A DNA stretch of 64,000 nt from Streptomyces xanthochromogenes (GCF_014650455.1 NZ_BMUZ01000008.1:310001-374000), one strand, 5' to 3'; shown: positions 10,201 to 18,498, counted from the first letter of the stretch. Made by a program: numbers and translations. Notes: a model not told the origin generated them from the sequence alone.

Positions 10201-11043
10201 GTCGACGTCGAACACCTTGTTGTACGAGTAGGCCCGCCCGTCGGCCTTGTGCGTACCGGCGTAGCGCAGCGCCCGCTTCCCGGTGAAGCCCGCGTTCGCC
10301 TTGGCGGTGGGGGAGCCGCCCGGGCCGCGGTCCGGCGTGGTCAGCATGTCGGGCGGGGCCGGGGTGCTGGTGTCGCCGTCGGAGAACTGGATGTCGCCGA
10401 GCTGGGTGATGGGCGCGCCGCCGTTGGCGGTGATCTCCAGGCGGTAGTGCGCGTAGGCGGTGGTGTTGGCGAAGTCGTACGTCCTGGTCTGGAAGCGGTC
10501 CTTGAAGCTCTCGCCGGAGCGGCTGTCCAGGGTCTTCCAGTCCTTGCCGTCCGTGGAGCCCTTCAGGGTCCAGTCCCTGGGGTCGCGTTCGGGAGCGTCG
10601 TTGGCCGACGTCAACGCGTAGGTGAGGGTCTTCACCGGTTCGGACAGATCGAATTCGAGCCAAGCCGTCGGCTGGAAGGCGAGCCATTTCGTGCTGGGCT
10701 GGCCGTCGACGAGGTTCTCCTTCACCTCGCCGCCGTCGGTGTTCTCGGCGCTGGCCCGGACGTCGGTGACCTTGTCGGTCACATTGCCCGGTATCCCACT
10801 GGTGAACGCGCCGTCGACCCCGGAGGCCCGCTTGGTTCCCGCACGGTCCGTATCTACGGTATTGGTCCAGTCCGGCTGGGGCTGACCGGTTTCGAACGAG
10901 GTGCTGAACCGGCCGCCGGACAGCGGGGGTTGAGCCGGCGCGGACGGTGCTCCGACGGCCGAGGGGGCCGTCACTACGAGCAGGAACGAGGCGGCGGCCA
11001 GGGCGGCCGCCGGCGCTCGTCGGTACCGGGATCTGGGCAGCAT
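7216..11043 (-). CDS. Secreted GH92 alpha-1,2-mannosidase with discoidin-like domains
   Basis: A 1275-aa exported glycoside hydrolase. Residues 1-32 are a signal peptide. Residues about 80-200 look like an F5/8 type C (discoidin) carbohydrate-binding domain (KWLAFQPTAWLEFDLSEPVK). The GH92 region begins near residue 405 with RGNNFPATAVPNGFNFWTP and runs to about 1130. It contains the family blocks NNGFWDTYRTTWPAY and GYHGDEDNGEQSAWYVFSAL, the latter near the catalytic base carboxylates. A second F5/8-type domain occupies about 1170-1275. GH92 enzymes are calcium-dependent inverting exo-alpha-mannosidases acting on mannans and N-glycans. The gene is divergent from the ngcE-like gene, and a LacI-type palindrome lies about 55 bp upstream of its ATG, suggesting mannose-linked control. 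Confidence 0.93.
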   Translation of the reverse strand: MLPRSRYRRAPAAALAAASFLLVVTAPSAVGAPSAPAQPPLSGGRFSTSFETGQPQPDWTNTVDTDRAGTKRASGVDGAFTSGIPGNVTDKVTDVRASAENTDGGEVKENLVDGQPSTKWLAFQPTAWLEFDLSEPVKTLTYALTSANDAPERDPRDWTLKGSTDGKDWKTLDSRSGESFKDRFQTRTYDFANTTAYAHYRLEITANGGAPITQLGDIQFSDGDTSTPAPPDMLTTPDRGPGGSPTAKANAGFTGKRALRYAGTHKADGRAYSYNKVFDVDLPVTRDTELDYKVFPSMTETDLTYPATNVSVDLAFSDGTHLSDLKALDSHGGVLSPQGQGAAKTLYVNQWNQVSSVIGTVAAGKRVDRILVAYDSPRGPAKFQGWIDDLTLAPKKPAEPLAHLSDYALTTRGTHSSGSFSRGNNFPATAVPNGFNFWTPVTNAGSQDWLYDYARRNNADNLPTLQAFSASHEPSPWMGDRQTFQVMPSAAAGTPDASRTARALPFRHENETAKPYYYGVTFENGLRTEITPTDHAAMMRFTYPGDDASLILDNVTNQGGLTLDPKTRSFTGFSDVRSGLSTGAGRLFVYGVFDTAVTASGKLPGGGGADVTGYARFEAGKDRTVTLRLATSLISVDQAKANLAAEIPARTGFDTVKDRARQAWDRIMGRIEVEGASQDQLTTLYSSLYRLYLYPNSGFEKVGSKNRYASPFAPKAGEDTPTHTGSKVVDGTVYVNNGFWDTYRTTWPAYSLFTPKKAGEMVDGFVQQYKDGGWISRWSSPGYADLMTGTSSDVAFADAYVKGVKFDAEAAYEAALKNATVVPPSSGVGRKGMTTSPFLGYAPTSTPEGLSWSMEGYVNDYGLAKMGQALYEKTKKPRYKEESAYFLGRAQNYVKLFDSKAGFFQGKDASGQWRVDSAKFDPRVWGYDYTETNGWGYAFTAPQDSRGLANLYGGRSGLARKLDTYFATPETASPDFAGSYGSVIHEMTEARDVRMGQYGHSNQVAHHVTYMYDAAGQPYKAQEKVREVLRRLYNGSEIGQGYHGDEDNGEQSAWYVFSALGFYPLVMGSGEYAIGSPLFTKATVHLENGRDLVVKAPKNSAANVYVQSLKVDGKAWNSTALPHDLLARGGTLDFTMGPEPSSWGTGQNAAPVSLTKDDKVPAPPADAITGSGPLFDNSSATSGELTSVELPVAGPTRTLQYTLTSADRAKAPTSWTLQASTDGTTWKDVDRRTGERFSWDHQTRVFSVRAPGSYPHYRLVSGSGSATLAEVELLS

Positions 11044-11094
11044 GCGGGCCCTTTCCTTCGGCGCGTACCGGGTTCAACCGGCAGCTGCGAGGTG

Positions 11095-11106
11095 GACAAC
11101 GTTGTC
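11095..11106. promoter_or_regulatory. LacI-family-type operator before the GH92 gene
   Basis: GACAACGTTGTC is a perfect 12-bp palindrome with the central CG typical of actinobacterial LacI-family operators (TGACAACGTTGTCA type). It sits 52-63 nt upstream of the mannosidase start. No LacI gene lies in the window. Confidence 0.6.
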
Positions 11107-11249
11107 AGAGCGGAAACGCAGGATCCAGTAGCGTGGCAAGTGCCGGTTGGTGTCAAGGGTGTTGGGAAGGAATGGATGGCCGGAATCGGCGGGGGCAATG
11201 CGGACGTCAAGGTGTGTAATGCGCGTCAAAAGCAACAGCCTCCTCCACA

Positions 11250-11263
11250 TTGGTACGGACCAA
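11250..11263. promoter_or_regulatory. DasR-box-like site before ngcE
   Basis: TTGGTACGGACCAA is an inverted repeat with arms TTGGT/ACCAA and a 4-nt spacer. This is the geometry of the DasR-responsive element (TGGT-N4-ACCA; consensus core TGGTCTAGACCA). It lies about 270 bp upstream of the binding-protein gene. DasR is the GntR-family repressor of chitin and GlcNAc genes. The gene-free stretch 11044-11528 carries this site, the LacI-like site and a possible promoter at 11323-11352. Confidence 0.5.
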
Positions 11264-11322
11264 GAGATATATCCGCGAGGTCTCAACTCGGGAAAGACTG
11301 TCGGCCAACCGTGCTTTCGATC

Positions 11323-11352
11323 TTGCTCAGTTGACGGGAAGTGGACTATACC
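11323..11352 (+). promoter_or_regulatory. Possible promoter of the ngcE-like operon
   Basis: TTGCTC (11323-11328) and TATACC (11347-11352) are separated by 18 nt. The match to a sigma-70-type promoter is only moderate. Confidence 0.3.
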
Positions 11353-11528
11353 TGTCGGCGTCCGGGCAACCCGCTGAACGCGGGCGGGGGGAACGCGTGC
11401 GGGCCGGTCGGCCCGGGACCGGGCAGCCTCCGCGATGGATGTACGAGATCACTCACGCTTCAACTGTTCGCGGGCGTCGGCGGATTCCGCTGCACCGCAT
11501 GAGTCCTGGAGAAGGCGAGGACTTGAGC

Positions 11529-12953
11529 ATGGGATCCGAGATCAACCGCCGTGACGCACTCAAGCGGGCCATGGCGATCGGCCTGTTTGCGGTGCCGGCG
11601 ACGTCACTGCTGAGCGCATGTGCCAGTTCCGACAGCGGTGACACCACCAAGAAGCCGAGCTCGCAGGGCACCAAGTCGGCGGACAACCCGCTGGGTGTCA
11701 ACAAGGGCACGGCTCTTGAGGCCTTCGTCTTCAAGGGCGGCTTCGGCGACGACTACATCAAGTCCGCCGAGGCCGACTACAACGCCAAGTACGGCATCAC
11801 GATCAAGCACACCGGCACACAGGCCATCGGCCCGAAGCTCCAGCCGCGGTTCGCCGGCAGCACCCCGCCGGACTTCATGGACAACTCGGGCGCCGACAAC
11901 CTCGACACCGCGGCCCTCGCCAAGACCGGCAAGCTCCAGGACCTCACCCCGCTCCTGGACGCGCCGACGATCGACGACCCCTCGAAGAAGGTCCGCGACG
12001 TCCTGATCGCCGGCACCGTCGAGCAGGGCCAGTTCGGCTCCAAGGAGGTGTACGCGTTCAACTACGCGTTCACCGTCTACGGCACCTTCTATTCCAGCAA
12101 GCTGTTCAAGGACAAGGGCTGGACCTACCCCCAGACCTTCTCGGACATGCTGGCGCTCTGCAAGAAGATCAAGGCCGCGGGCATCGCCCCCTTCACGTAC
12201 CCGGGCAAGTACCCGTACTACGTGCACTTCGACCTCCTGCACCAGATCGGCAAGGTCGGCGGCAAGGAGGCGCTCAACGCGATCGACAACCTCGACGACG
12301 GCGCCTTCAAGACCGACGCGGTCAAGGAAGTCATCTCGTACTACGAGGAGCTGGCGGGCCAGGGCTACTTCCTGCAGGGCTCCGAGGGCATGACCCACAT
12401 CCAGATGCAGACCGCCTGGACGCAGGGCCGCGCCGCGATGGTGGCCGACGGCTCCTGGGTGGAGAACGAGGCCGCGCCCACCATGCCGAAGGACTTCGGC
12501 CTCGCGGTCGGCTCCCTCATCGGCTCCGGCCCGAGCGACAAGCTGCCCTTCGGCGCCCTGTACGCGGCGGCCGGCGAGCCGTTCATCGTGGCCAAGGACG
12601 GCAAGAACCCCACCGGCGGCATGGAACTGCTGCGCATCATGCTCAGCAAGAAGCAGACCACCAACTTCACCAACGCCATCAAGTCGCTGACCTGTGTCCA
12701 GGGCGCCGCCGACGGCCTCTCCCTGACGCCGGGCCTGACCTCGGCGAACGCCGCGCTGAAGGCGGCCGGCCCGAACGTCCTCAACTCCCGCCTCCAGGAC
12801 TGGTACAAGAAGCTGAACAACGAGACCATCGGCAACCTGACCCTGGACCTGCTCAGCGGCAAGATTAAGGCCACCGAGTGGATCGACAAGGCCCAGAAGG
12901 CCTCGGACGACACCAAGAAGGACTCCTCCGTCCCGAAGTTCAAGCACCTCTGA
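11529..12953 (+). CDS. ngcE: Sugar ABC transporter substrate-binding lipoprotein, NgcE-like
   Basis: A 474-aa binding protein of the family-1 extracellular sugar-binding class. The N-terminus has a twin-arginine motif (RRDALK, residues 7-12), a hydrophobic stretch and the lipobox LSAC with Cys31, so it is a Tat-exported lipoprotein. The next two genes encode its permeases. The S. coelicolor protein at this locus (SCO6005) is reported to bind N,N'-diacetylchitobiose with low affinity; the gene name here rests on that synteny and on sequence character. ATG 11529 is taken as the start; an in-frame TTG at 11523 is also possible, since the GGAG/GAGG sites upstream serve either. A DasR-like operator lies upstream. 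Confidence 0.85.
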   Translation: MGSEINRRDALKRAMAIGLFAVPATSLLSACASSDSGDTTKKPSSQGTKSADNPLGVNKGTALEAFVFKGGFGDDYIKSAEADYNAKYGITIKHTGTQAIGPKLQPRFAGSTPPDFMDNSGADNLDTAALAKTGKLQDLTPLLDAPTIDDPSKKVRDVLIAGTVEQGQFGSKEVYAFNYAFTVYGTFYSSKLFKDKGWTYPQTFSDMLALCKKIKAAGIAPFTYPGKYPYYVHFDLLHQIGKVGGKEALNAIDNLDDGAFKTDAVKEVISYYEELAGQGYFLQGSEGMTHIQMQTAWTQGRAAMVADGSWVENEAAPTMPKDFGLAVGSLIGSGPSDKLPFGALYAAAGEPFIVAKDGKNPTGGMELLRIMLSKKQTTNFTNAIKSLTCVQGAADGLSLTPGLTSANAALKAAGPNVLNSRLQDWYKKLNNETIGNLTLDLLSGKIKATEWIDKAQKASDDTKKDSSVPKFKHL

Positions 12954-12998
12954 CGGGGTCGCTTACCACTACTGGCTGAGACGAGAGCGACCGGCGAC

Positions 12999-13925
12999 AT
13001 GCGACACGGCAAGTACCGGTTCATCATCGGATTCCTGGCAATTCCCCTGGCGCTGTACGGGGTCCTCGTGATCTCGCCCTTCCTCCAGGACTTCCAGATT
13101 TCGCTGACGAGCTGGAGCGGACTGACTCCCGAGAAGAACTTCATCGGGCTCGACAACTATCAGAAGCTGATCCACAACGACCTTTTCTGGAAGGCGTTGT
13201 GGCACAACGTACTTCTGCTGCTCTGCGTGCCGGTCGTCACGCTGGCTTTCGGTCTCTTCTTCGCCTTCATGCTGAATGTCGGCGGCCGTCGCAGGGGTTC
13301 TGCGGGGGTCGCCGGCGTGCGGGGCTCCGGCCTCTACAAGGTGATCTTCTTCTTCCCGCAGGTCCTCTCGATCACGATCATCGCGATCCTGTGGCAGCAG
13401 ATCTACAACCCCGACCCCGAGAACGGGATGCTCAACTCCCTGCTCTCCGGCGTCGGTCTGGGCTCGCTCCAGCAGTCCTGGCTCGGCGACTCCAGCATCG
13501 CGCTGATCTGCATCATGGTCGTGATGGTGTGGGCGAACGTCGGCTTCTACGTCGTTCTGTTCTCCGCCGGAATGGCCTCCATCCCGGGCGAGATCTACGA
13601 GGCGGCCCTCCTGGACGGCGCCTCACGGGTCAAGACGTTCTTCCGGATCACCCTGCCGCTGCTGCGGGACACCGTCGCCACCGCCTGGGTCTACATGGGC
13701 ATCATCGCGATGGACGCGTTCATCTACGTACAGCTGATGTCGGTGAACGTCGGCGGCCCCGACGAATCCACCGACGTGGTCCCGCTGCTCCTCTACAAGA
13801 CGGCGTTCCGGGACAACAGCCAGTACGGAATGGCCGCCGCCATGGGTGTCGCGATGCTGATCGTGACCCTGGTGTTCGCCATTCTCAGCATGCGGCTCTC
13901 GCGCCGCGAGCGCATCGAATTCTAG
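12999..13925 (+). CDS. ngcF: Sugar ABC transporter permease, MalF type
   Basis: A 308-aa inner-membrane permease with six predicted transmembrane segments, the first being FIIGFLAIPLALYGVLVI. The cytoplasmic EAA loop, which contacts the ATPase, is EAALLDGASRVKTFFRITLP near residues 200-220. It lies 45 bp behind the binding-protein gene and 10 bp before the second permease, so the three form an operon. No ATPase gene is present; in Streptomyces the shared ATPase MsiK energises such importers, which is family knowledge. Confidence 0.9.
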   Translation: MRHGKYRFIIGFLAIPLALYGVLVISPFLQDFQISLTSWSGLTPEKNFIGLDNYQKLIHNDLFWKALWHNVLLLLCVPVVTLAFGLFFAFMLNVGGRRRGSAGVAGVRGSGLYKVIFFFPQVLSITIIAILWQQIYNPDPENGMLNSLLSGVGLGSLQQSWLGDSSIALICIMVVMVWANVGFYVVLFSAGMASIPGEIYEAALLDGASRVKTFFRITLPLLRDTVATAWVYMGIIAMDAFIYVQLMSVNVGGPDESTDVVPLLLYKTAFRDNSQYGMAAAMGVAMLIVTLVFAILSMRLSRRERIEF

Positions 13926-13935
13926 GGGTGGCGCG

Positions 13936-14850
13936 ATGACGACCGAAACCATGCAGGTGGACGGCGAGCAGTCCGCCGTACCGCCCACCGCCAGCGCCGC
14001 CCGCTGGAAGTGGCGCAGCAGTGAGGGAGGCGTGCTGAACGCCTTCTCCCACGTCTTCCTCCTGGTCTGGGCGCTCATGGTGGGCGTGCCCCTCCTCTGG
14101 GCCCTGTGGAGCTCGTTCAAGACGTCCGGGGACATCCTCACCCACCCCTGGTCGCTGCCCACCGAGTTGCACTTCGACAACTGGTCGCGGGCCTGGAGCA
14201 AGGCCAACATCGGGCAGTACTTCCTCAACACGGCCTTCGTGGTGGGTCTTTCGACCTTCGGCACGATGCTGCTCGGCTCGATGGCGGCCTATGTGCTGGC
14301 CCGCTTCGAGTTCCCCGGCAACAGGTTCATCTACTTCCTGTTCGTCGGCGGCATGGCGTTCCCCGTGGTGATGGTGCTCGTCCCGCTGTTCTTCGTCAGC
14401 AAGAACCTGGGCATCCTGAACACGCTGCCCGGGCTCGTGCTCATCTACATCGCGTACTCGCTGCCGTTCACGGTCTTCTTCATGACGGCGTTCTTCCGTA
14501 CGCTGCCGACCACCGTCGCCGAGGCCGCGCTGATCGACGGGGCCTCGCACACCCGGACGTTCTTCCAGATCATGCTGCCGATGGCGAAGCCCGGCATCAT
14601 CAGCATCGGCATCTTCAACGTGCTCGGTCAGTGGAACCAGTACCTGCTGCCCCTGGTGCTCAACCAGGGCGACACCAACCACTGGGTGCTCACCCAGGGC
14701 CTCGCGGACCTCGCCGTGCAGCAGGGCTACCAGGGCGACTGGGGCGCGCTCTTCGCGGGCCTGTCGATCGCGATGCTGCCCGTGCTCGCCGTCTACATCG
14801 TCTTCCAGAAGCAGGTCCAGGCGGGCCTGACCGCGGGGGCGCTCAAGTAG
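13936..14850 (+). CDS. ngcG: Sugar ABC transporter permease, MalG type
   Basis: A 304-aa permease and partner of the preceding gene. An N-terminal cytoplasmic stretch of about 35 residues is followed by six transmembrane segments and the EAA loop EAALIDGASHTRTFFQIMLP near residues 195-215. ATG 13936 lies behind GGGGTGGCG. With its partner it forms the membrane channel of the chitobiose/GlcNAc-type importer. It is the last gene of the operon and is followed by a hairpin terminator. Confidence 0.9.
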   Translation: MTTETMQVDGEQSAVPPTASAARWKWRSSEGGVLNAFSHVFLLVWALMVGVPLLWALWSSFKTSGDILTHPWSLPTELHFDNWSRAWSKANIGQYFLNTAFVVGLSTFGTMLLGSMAAYVLARFEFPGNRFIYFLFVGGMAFPVVMVLVPLFFVSKNLGILNTLPGLVLIYIAYSLPFTVFFMTAFFRTLPTTVAEAALIDGASHTRTFFQIMLPMAKPGIISIGIFNVLGQWNQYLLPLVLNQGDTNHWVLTQGLADLAVQQGYQGDWGALFAGLSIAMLPVLAVYIVFQKQVQAGLTAGALK

Positions 14851-14877
14851 CCGCCCCGAACACCCGCCCTCTTCCCC

Positions 14878-14912
14878 CGACCGCCCGTGGGCCCCGTGCC
14901 CGCGGGCGGTCG
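14878..14912 (+). terminator. Terminator of the ngcEFG-like operon
   Basis: A 14-bp stem with one G-U pair (14878-14891 with 14899-14912) and a 7-nt loop, 28 nt after the ngcG stop. Confidence 0.8.
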
Positions 14913-15076
14913 CGTGTTCCCCGATCCGTACCGCGTCCGCTCAGGTCTTGACGGGAGACCACCCCGAAGGCTGAGCTTAGGGTTCACATGTTGGAGAAAA
15001 GACGGGGCCTCATTGCTGCGGCTCCGTGCGGGGGCGGCCGTCGTGCCGCCCGCCTACGGTGGGAGTGGATGAGTCG

Positions 15077-16276
15077 ATGGAGACTCCGGGGTCGCAGACG
15101 TCGTTGCACCGGGCCAACCTCGAACGGGTCGTACGGGCCGTGCGCATGGCGGGCTCGCTGACCCAGGCCGAGATCGCCAGAGCGACTGGCCTGTCCGCGG
15201 CCACCGTCTCCAACATCGTCCGCGAGCTGAAGGACGGCGGGACCGTCGAGGTCACCCCCACGTCGGCCGGCGGCCGCCGGGCCCGCAGCGTCTCGCTCAG
15301 TGGGTCGGCCGGCATCGTCATCGGCGTCGATTTCGGCCATACGCACCTGAGGGTCGCGGTCGGCAACCTGGCCCATCAGGTACTCGCCGAGGAGTCCGAG
15401 CCGCTCGATGTCGACGCCTCCTCCGCGCAGGGCTTCGGCCGGGCGGAAGAGCTGGTCAAGCGGCTGATCGCGGCCACCGGCATCGGCCAGGACAAGGTCA
15501 TCGGGGTGGGTCTCGGGGTGCCCGGGCCCATCGACGTGGAGTCCGGCACGCTCGGCTCCACCTCGATCCTGCCGGGCTGGACCGGCATCAACCCCAGCGA
15601 GGAGCTCGCCGGGCGTCTGGGCGTGCCGGTGTACGTCGACAACGACGCCAACCTGGGCGCGCTCGGCGAGCTGGTCTGGGGCGCCGGGCGCGGGGTGCGC
15701 GACCTCGCGTACATCAAGGTCGCCAGCGGTGTGGGCGCCGGCCTGGTGATCGACGGGCAGATCTACCGGGGGCCGGGCGGCACCGCGGGGGAGATCGGGC
15801 ACATCACCCTGGACGAGTCGGGACCGGTGTGCCGCTGCGGCAACCGCGGCTGCCTGGAGACCTTCACCGCGGCCCGCTACGTGCTCCCCTTGCTGCAATC
15901 CAGCCACGGGGCAGACTTGACGATGGAGCGGGTGGTCCGGATGGCCCGCGAGGGCGACCCGGGCTGCCGCCGGGTGATCGCCGACGTCGGACGCCACATC
16001 GGCAGCGGCGTCGCCAACCTGTGCAACCTCCTCAACCCCAGCCGGGTGGTCCTCGGGGGCGATCTGGCGGAGGCCGGGGAGCTGGTTCTGGGCCCCATCA
16101 GGGACTCCGTGTCGCGGTATGCGATCCCCAGCGCCGCGCGGCAGTTGTCGGTCCTTCCGGGGGCCCTCGGAGGACGTGCCGAAGTGCTCGGCGCGCTGGC
16201 CCTCGTCCTGAGCGAAATGGGGGATTCGACCCTGTTGGACAGTGCACTCCCCGCCTCGGCGCCTGCCTTCACTTAG
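15077..16276 (+). CDS. rok7B7: ROK-family transcriptional regulator Rok7B7
   Basis: A 399-aa regulator. Residues about 20-65 form a winged helix-turn-helix (LTQAEIARATGLSAATVSNI). The rest is a ROK sugar-kinase-like domain with a phosphate-binding loop (GVDFGHTHLRVAVG, near 82) and the zinc motif CRCGNRGCLET near 252-262. Its position between ngcEFG and xylFGH is that of S. coelicolor rok7B7, a pleiotropic regulator of carbon catabolite repression, development and antibiotic production that also affects xylFGH. ATG 15077 is chosen; an in-frame GTG at 15065 has a better ribosome site (GGTGGGA) and is a real alternative. The ligand is unknown; a C5 sugar is plausible from the neighbours. Confidence 0.92.
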   Translation: METPGSQTSLHRANLERVVRAVRMAGSLTQAEIARATGLSAATVSNIVRELKDGGTVEVTPTSAGGRRARSVSLSGSAGIVIGVDFGHTHLRVAVGNLAHQVLAEESEPLDVDASSAQGFGRAEELVKRLIAATGIGQDKVIGVGLGVPGPIDVESGTLGSTSILPGWTGINPSEELAGRLGVPVYVDNDANLGALGELVWGAGRGVRDLAYIKVASGVGAGLVIDGQIYRGPGGTAGEIGHITLDESGPVCRCGNRGCLETFTAARYVLPLLQSSHGADLTMERVVRMAREGDPGCRRVIADVGRHIGSGVANLCNLLNPSRVVLGGDLAEAGELVLGPIRDSVSRYAIPSAARQLSVLPGALGGRAEVLGALALVLSEMGDSTLLDSALPASAPAFT

Positions 16277-16301
16277 ATAACGGATGGCACCGTTGTCATC
16301 T

Positions 16302-16324
16302 CGTTAAGGATTTACTCCTTGACG
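16302..16324. promoter_or_regulatory. Inverted repeat upstream of xylF, candidate Rok7B7 operator
   Basis: CGTTAAGGA (16302-16310) and TCCTTGACG (16316-16324) form 9-bp arms with one mismatch around a 5-nt spacer, 74-96 nt before the xylF start. A further CTTAACG half site follows at 16330-16336. It is a natural candidate operator for the adjacent ROK regulator, but no binding consensus could be checked. Confidence 0.45.
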
Positions 16325-16397
16325 GTGGGCTTAACGCCGAGTTGACTTCCAGCCACCTCGGCCGCAACGTCGCGGCCTCGTCAGGGAGGTTTCTGAA

Positions 16398-17513
16398 GTG
16401 AACACGAACATGCGTCGTGCCGCTGTAGCCGTTGCCGCCACCGCGATGGCCGTCACACTCGCCGCCTGTGGCAGCGCCAAGGAGTCGGGCGGCGGCACCA
16501 AGTCGTCCGACAGCGCCAAGAAGGGCGACGACCTCAAGATCGGTCTGCTGCTCCCGGAGAACCAGACCGCACGCTACGAGAAGTTCGACAAGCCGCTGAT
16601 CGAGGCCAAGGTCAAGGAACTGACCAACGGCAAGGGCCAGATCGTCTACGCGAACGCCAAGCAGGACGCGACGACGCAGAACCAGCAGGCCGACACGATG
16701 ATCACCAACAAGGTGGACGCGCTCATCGTGGACTCGGTCGACTCCAAGGCCATCGCGGCCTCGGTCAAGAAGGCCAAGCAGGCCGGTATCCCGGTCGTCG
16801 CCTTCGACCGCCTCGCCGAGGGCCCCATCGACTCCTACGTGTCCTTCGACAACGAGGAAGTCGGCCACGTGCAGGGCAAGGCCCTCCTCCAGGCCCTGGG
16901 CGACAAGGCCAAGTCCGGCGACATCGTCATGATGAACGGCGCCGTCACCGACCCGAACGCCGCGCTCTTCAAGAAGGGCGCCCACGCCGAGCTCGACGGC
17001 AAGGTGAACATCGGGAAGGAGTACGACACCAAGGAGTGGAAGCCCGAGAACGCCAACGCCAACATGGAGGGCGCGCTCTCCGCCCTGGGCAAGGACAAGG
17101 TCATCGGCGTCTACTCCGCCAACGACGGCATGGCGGGCGGCATCATCACCGCCCTCAAGGCGGCCGGTCTCTCCAAGCTCCCGCCGGTCACCGGCCAGGA
17201 CGCCGAACTCGCGGGCGTGCAGCGCATCCTCGCGGGCGAGCAGTACATGAGCGTCTACAAGTCCTACCCGCAGGAGGACGCGATCGCCGCCGAGATGGCG
17301 GTCAAGCTCGCCAAGGGCCAGGACCTCGGCTCGATCGCCCCGAAGAAGATCGACTCGCCGACCACCAAGGCCGTCCCGTCGAACATCGTCCCGGTCGTCT
17401 CGCTGACCAAGGACAACATCAACGACACCGTGATCAAGGACAAGATCTACACGGTCGCCGAGATCTGCACCGCCAACTACAAGGCCGCCTGCGACGCGGC
17501 GGGCCTCAAGTAG
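16398..17513 (+). CDS. xylF: Xylose-type sugar ABC transporter substrate-binding lipoprotein
   Basis: A 371-aa periplasmic-binding-protein-like lipoprotein of the ribose/xylose class (Peripla_BP_4). The signal peptide ends in the lipobox LAAC with Cys24, followed by a Ser/Lys-rich linker. The mature domain has NQTARYEKFDKPLIEAKV and the hinge region typical of XylF. The start is GTG 16398 behind GGGAGG. It is the first gene of xylFGH; its product captures the sugar and delivers it to the XylH permease. A perfect 10-bp hairpin follows the stop and separates it from xylG, an arrangement that usually raises binding-protein mRNA above that of the membrane components. Confidence 0.93.
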   Translation: MNTNMRRAAVAVAATAMAVTLAACGSAKESGGGTKSSDSAKKGDDLKIGLLLPENQTARYEKFDKPLIEAKVKELTNGKGQIVYANAKQDATTQNQQADTMITNKVDALIVDSVDSKAIAASVKKAKQAGIPVVAFDRLAEGPIDSYVSFDNEEVGHVQGKALLQALGDKAKSGDIVMMNGAVTDPNAALFKKGAHAELDGKVNIGKEYDTKEWKPENANANMEGALSALGKDKVIGVYSANDGMAGGIITALKAAGLSKLPPVTGQDAELAGVQRILAGEQYMSVYKSYPQEDAIAAEMAVKLAKGQDLGSIAPKKIDSPTTKAVPSNIVPVVSLTKDNINDTVIKDKIYTVAEICTANYKAACDAAGLK

Positions 17514-17524
17514 TTCCCCTCGCC

Positions 17525-17549
17525 AAGTCCCTTGCCACCCAAGGGACTT
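17525..17549 (+). terminator. Intercistronic hairpin between xylF and xylG
   Basis: AAGTCCCTTG and CAAGGGACTT form a perfect 10-bp stem with a 5-nt loop just after the xylF stop. It may act as an attenuator or an mRNA-stabilising element. Confidence 0.65.
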
Positions 17550-17718
17550 GAGCGCTCCGAAAAGCCCTCCGGCGCCCCGCGCCCGCTCAGCCCCCGCTGC
17601 GGCGGGGGCGCCGGACGGAACGTTTCGGCTCTTGCTGTTCTCTTCTGCTCGACCTCCGCGCCCCCACCCCTTCGGGCGCGGCATCCCCGCCGGTCAGGCG
17701 GCGAAGGAGATGGTTCAC

Positions 17719-18498
17719 GTGTCCGCTACGCCCGTGTTGGCGTTGCGCGGGGTCTCCAAGCGGTTCGGTGCCGTTCAGGCGCTCACCGACGTAGAGCTTG
17801 AGGTCCACGCCGGTGAAGTGGTCGCCCTGGTGGGCGACAACGGCGCCGGAAAGTCCACGCTGGTCAAGACGATCGCCGGCGTGCACCCCATCGATGACGG
17901 CGTCATCGAGTGGGAGGGCAAGGCCGTCCAGATCGGCAAGCCGAACGACGCCCAGACCCTGGGCATCGCGACGGTCTACCAGGACCTCGCGCTGTGCGAC
18001 AACATCGACGTCGTCGGCAACCTCTACCTCGGACGCGAGCTGAAGAAGCGCGGCGTCCTCGACGAGGTCGAGATGGAGCGCCGCTCGCGCGAGCTGCTCA
18101 CCACGCTGTCGATCCGCATCCCGAGCGTGCGCATCCCGATCGCCTCGCTCTCCGGCGGCCAGCGCCAGACCGTGGCCATCGCCCGCTCCATGCTCGGCGA
18201 GCCCAAGCTCGTCATCCTCGACGAGCCGACCGCGGCGCTCGGCGTCGAGCAGACCGCCCAGGTGCTCGACCTGGTGGAGCGGCTGCGCCAGCGCGGCCAC
18301 GCGGTCGTCCTCATCAGCCACAACATGGCCGATGTGAAGGCCGTCGCCGACAAGGTCGCGGTGCTCCGGCTCGGCCGGAACAACGGTGTCTTCGACGTGA
18401 AGACCACCTCGCAGGAAGAGATCATCTCCGCCATCACCGGGGCCACGGACAACGCCGTGACCCGCCGTGCGGCGCGCAACGCGGAGGTTCAGAAGTGA
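17719..18498 (+). CDS. xylG: Xylose-type sugar ABC transporter ATP-binding protein
   Basis: A 259-aa single-domain ABC ATPase. Walker A is GDNGAGKST, the signature LSGGQRQ, Walker B LVILDEPTAAL, and the H-loop His falls in LISHNM. Enterobacterial XylG/RbsA proteins are fused double ATPases of about 500 residues, so this half-size form must dimerise. GTG 17719 is chosen because GAAGGAG sits nine nucleotides upstream; ATG 17710 directly abuts that site and is less likely. The TGA stop overlaps the GTG start of xylH by 4 bp, indicating translational coupling. Confidence 0.92.
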   Translation: MSATPVLALRGVSKRFGAVQALTDVELEVHAGEVVALVGDNGAGKSTLVKTIAGVHPIDDGVIEWEGKAVQIGKPNDAQTLGIATVYQDLALCDNIDVVGNLYLGRELKKRGVLDEVEMERRSRELLTTLSIRIPSVRIPIASLSGGQRQTVAIARSMLGEPKLVILDEPTAALGVEQTAQVLDLVERLRQRGHAVVLISHNMADVKAVADKVAVLRLGRNNGVFDVKTTSQEEIISAITGATDNAVTRRAARNAEVQK

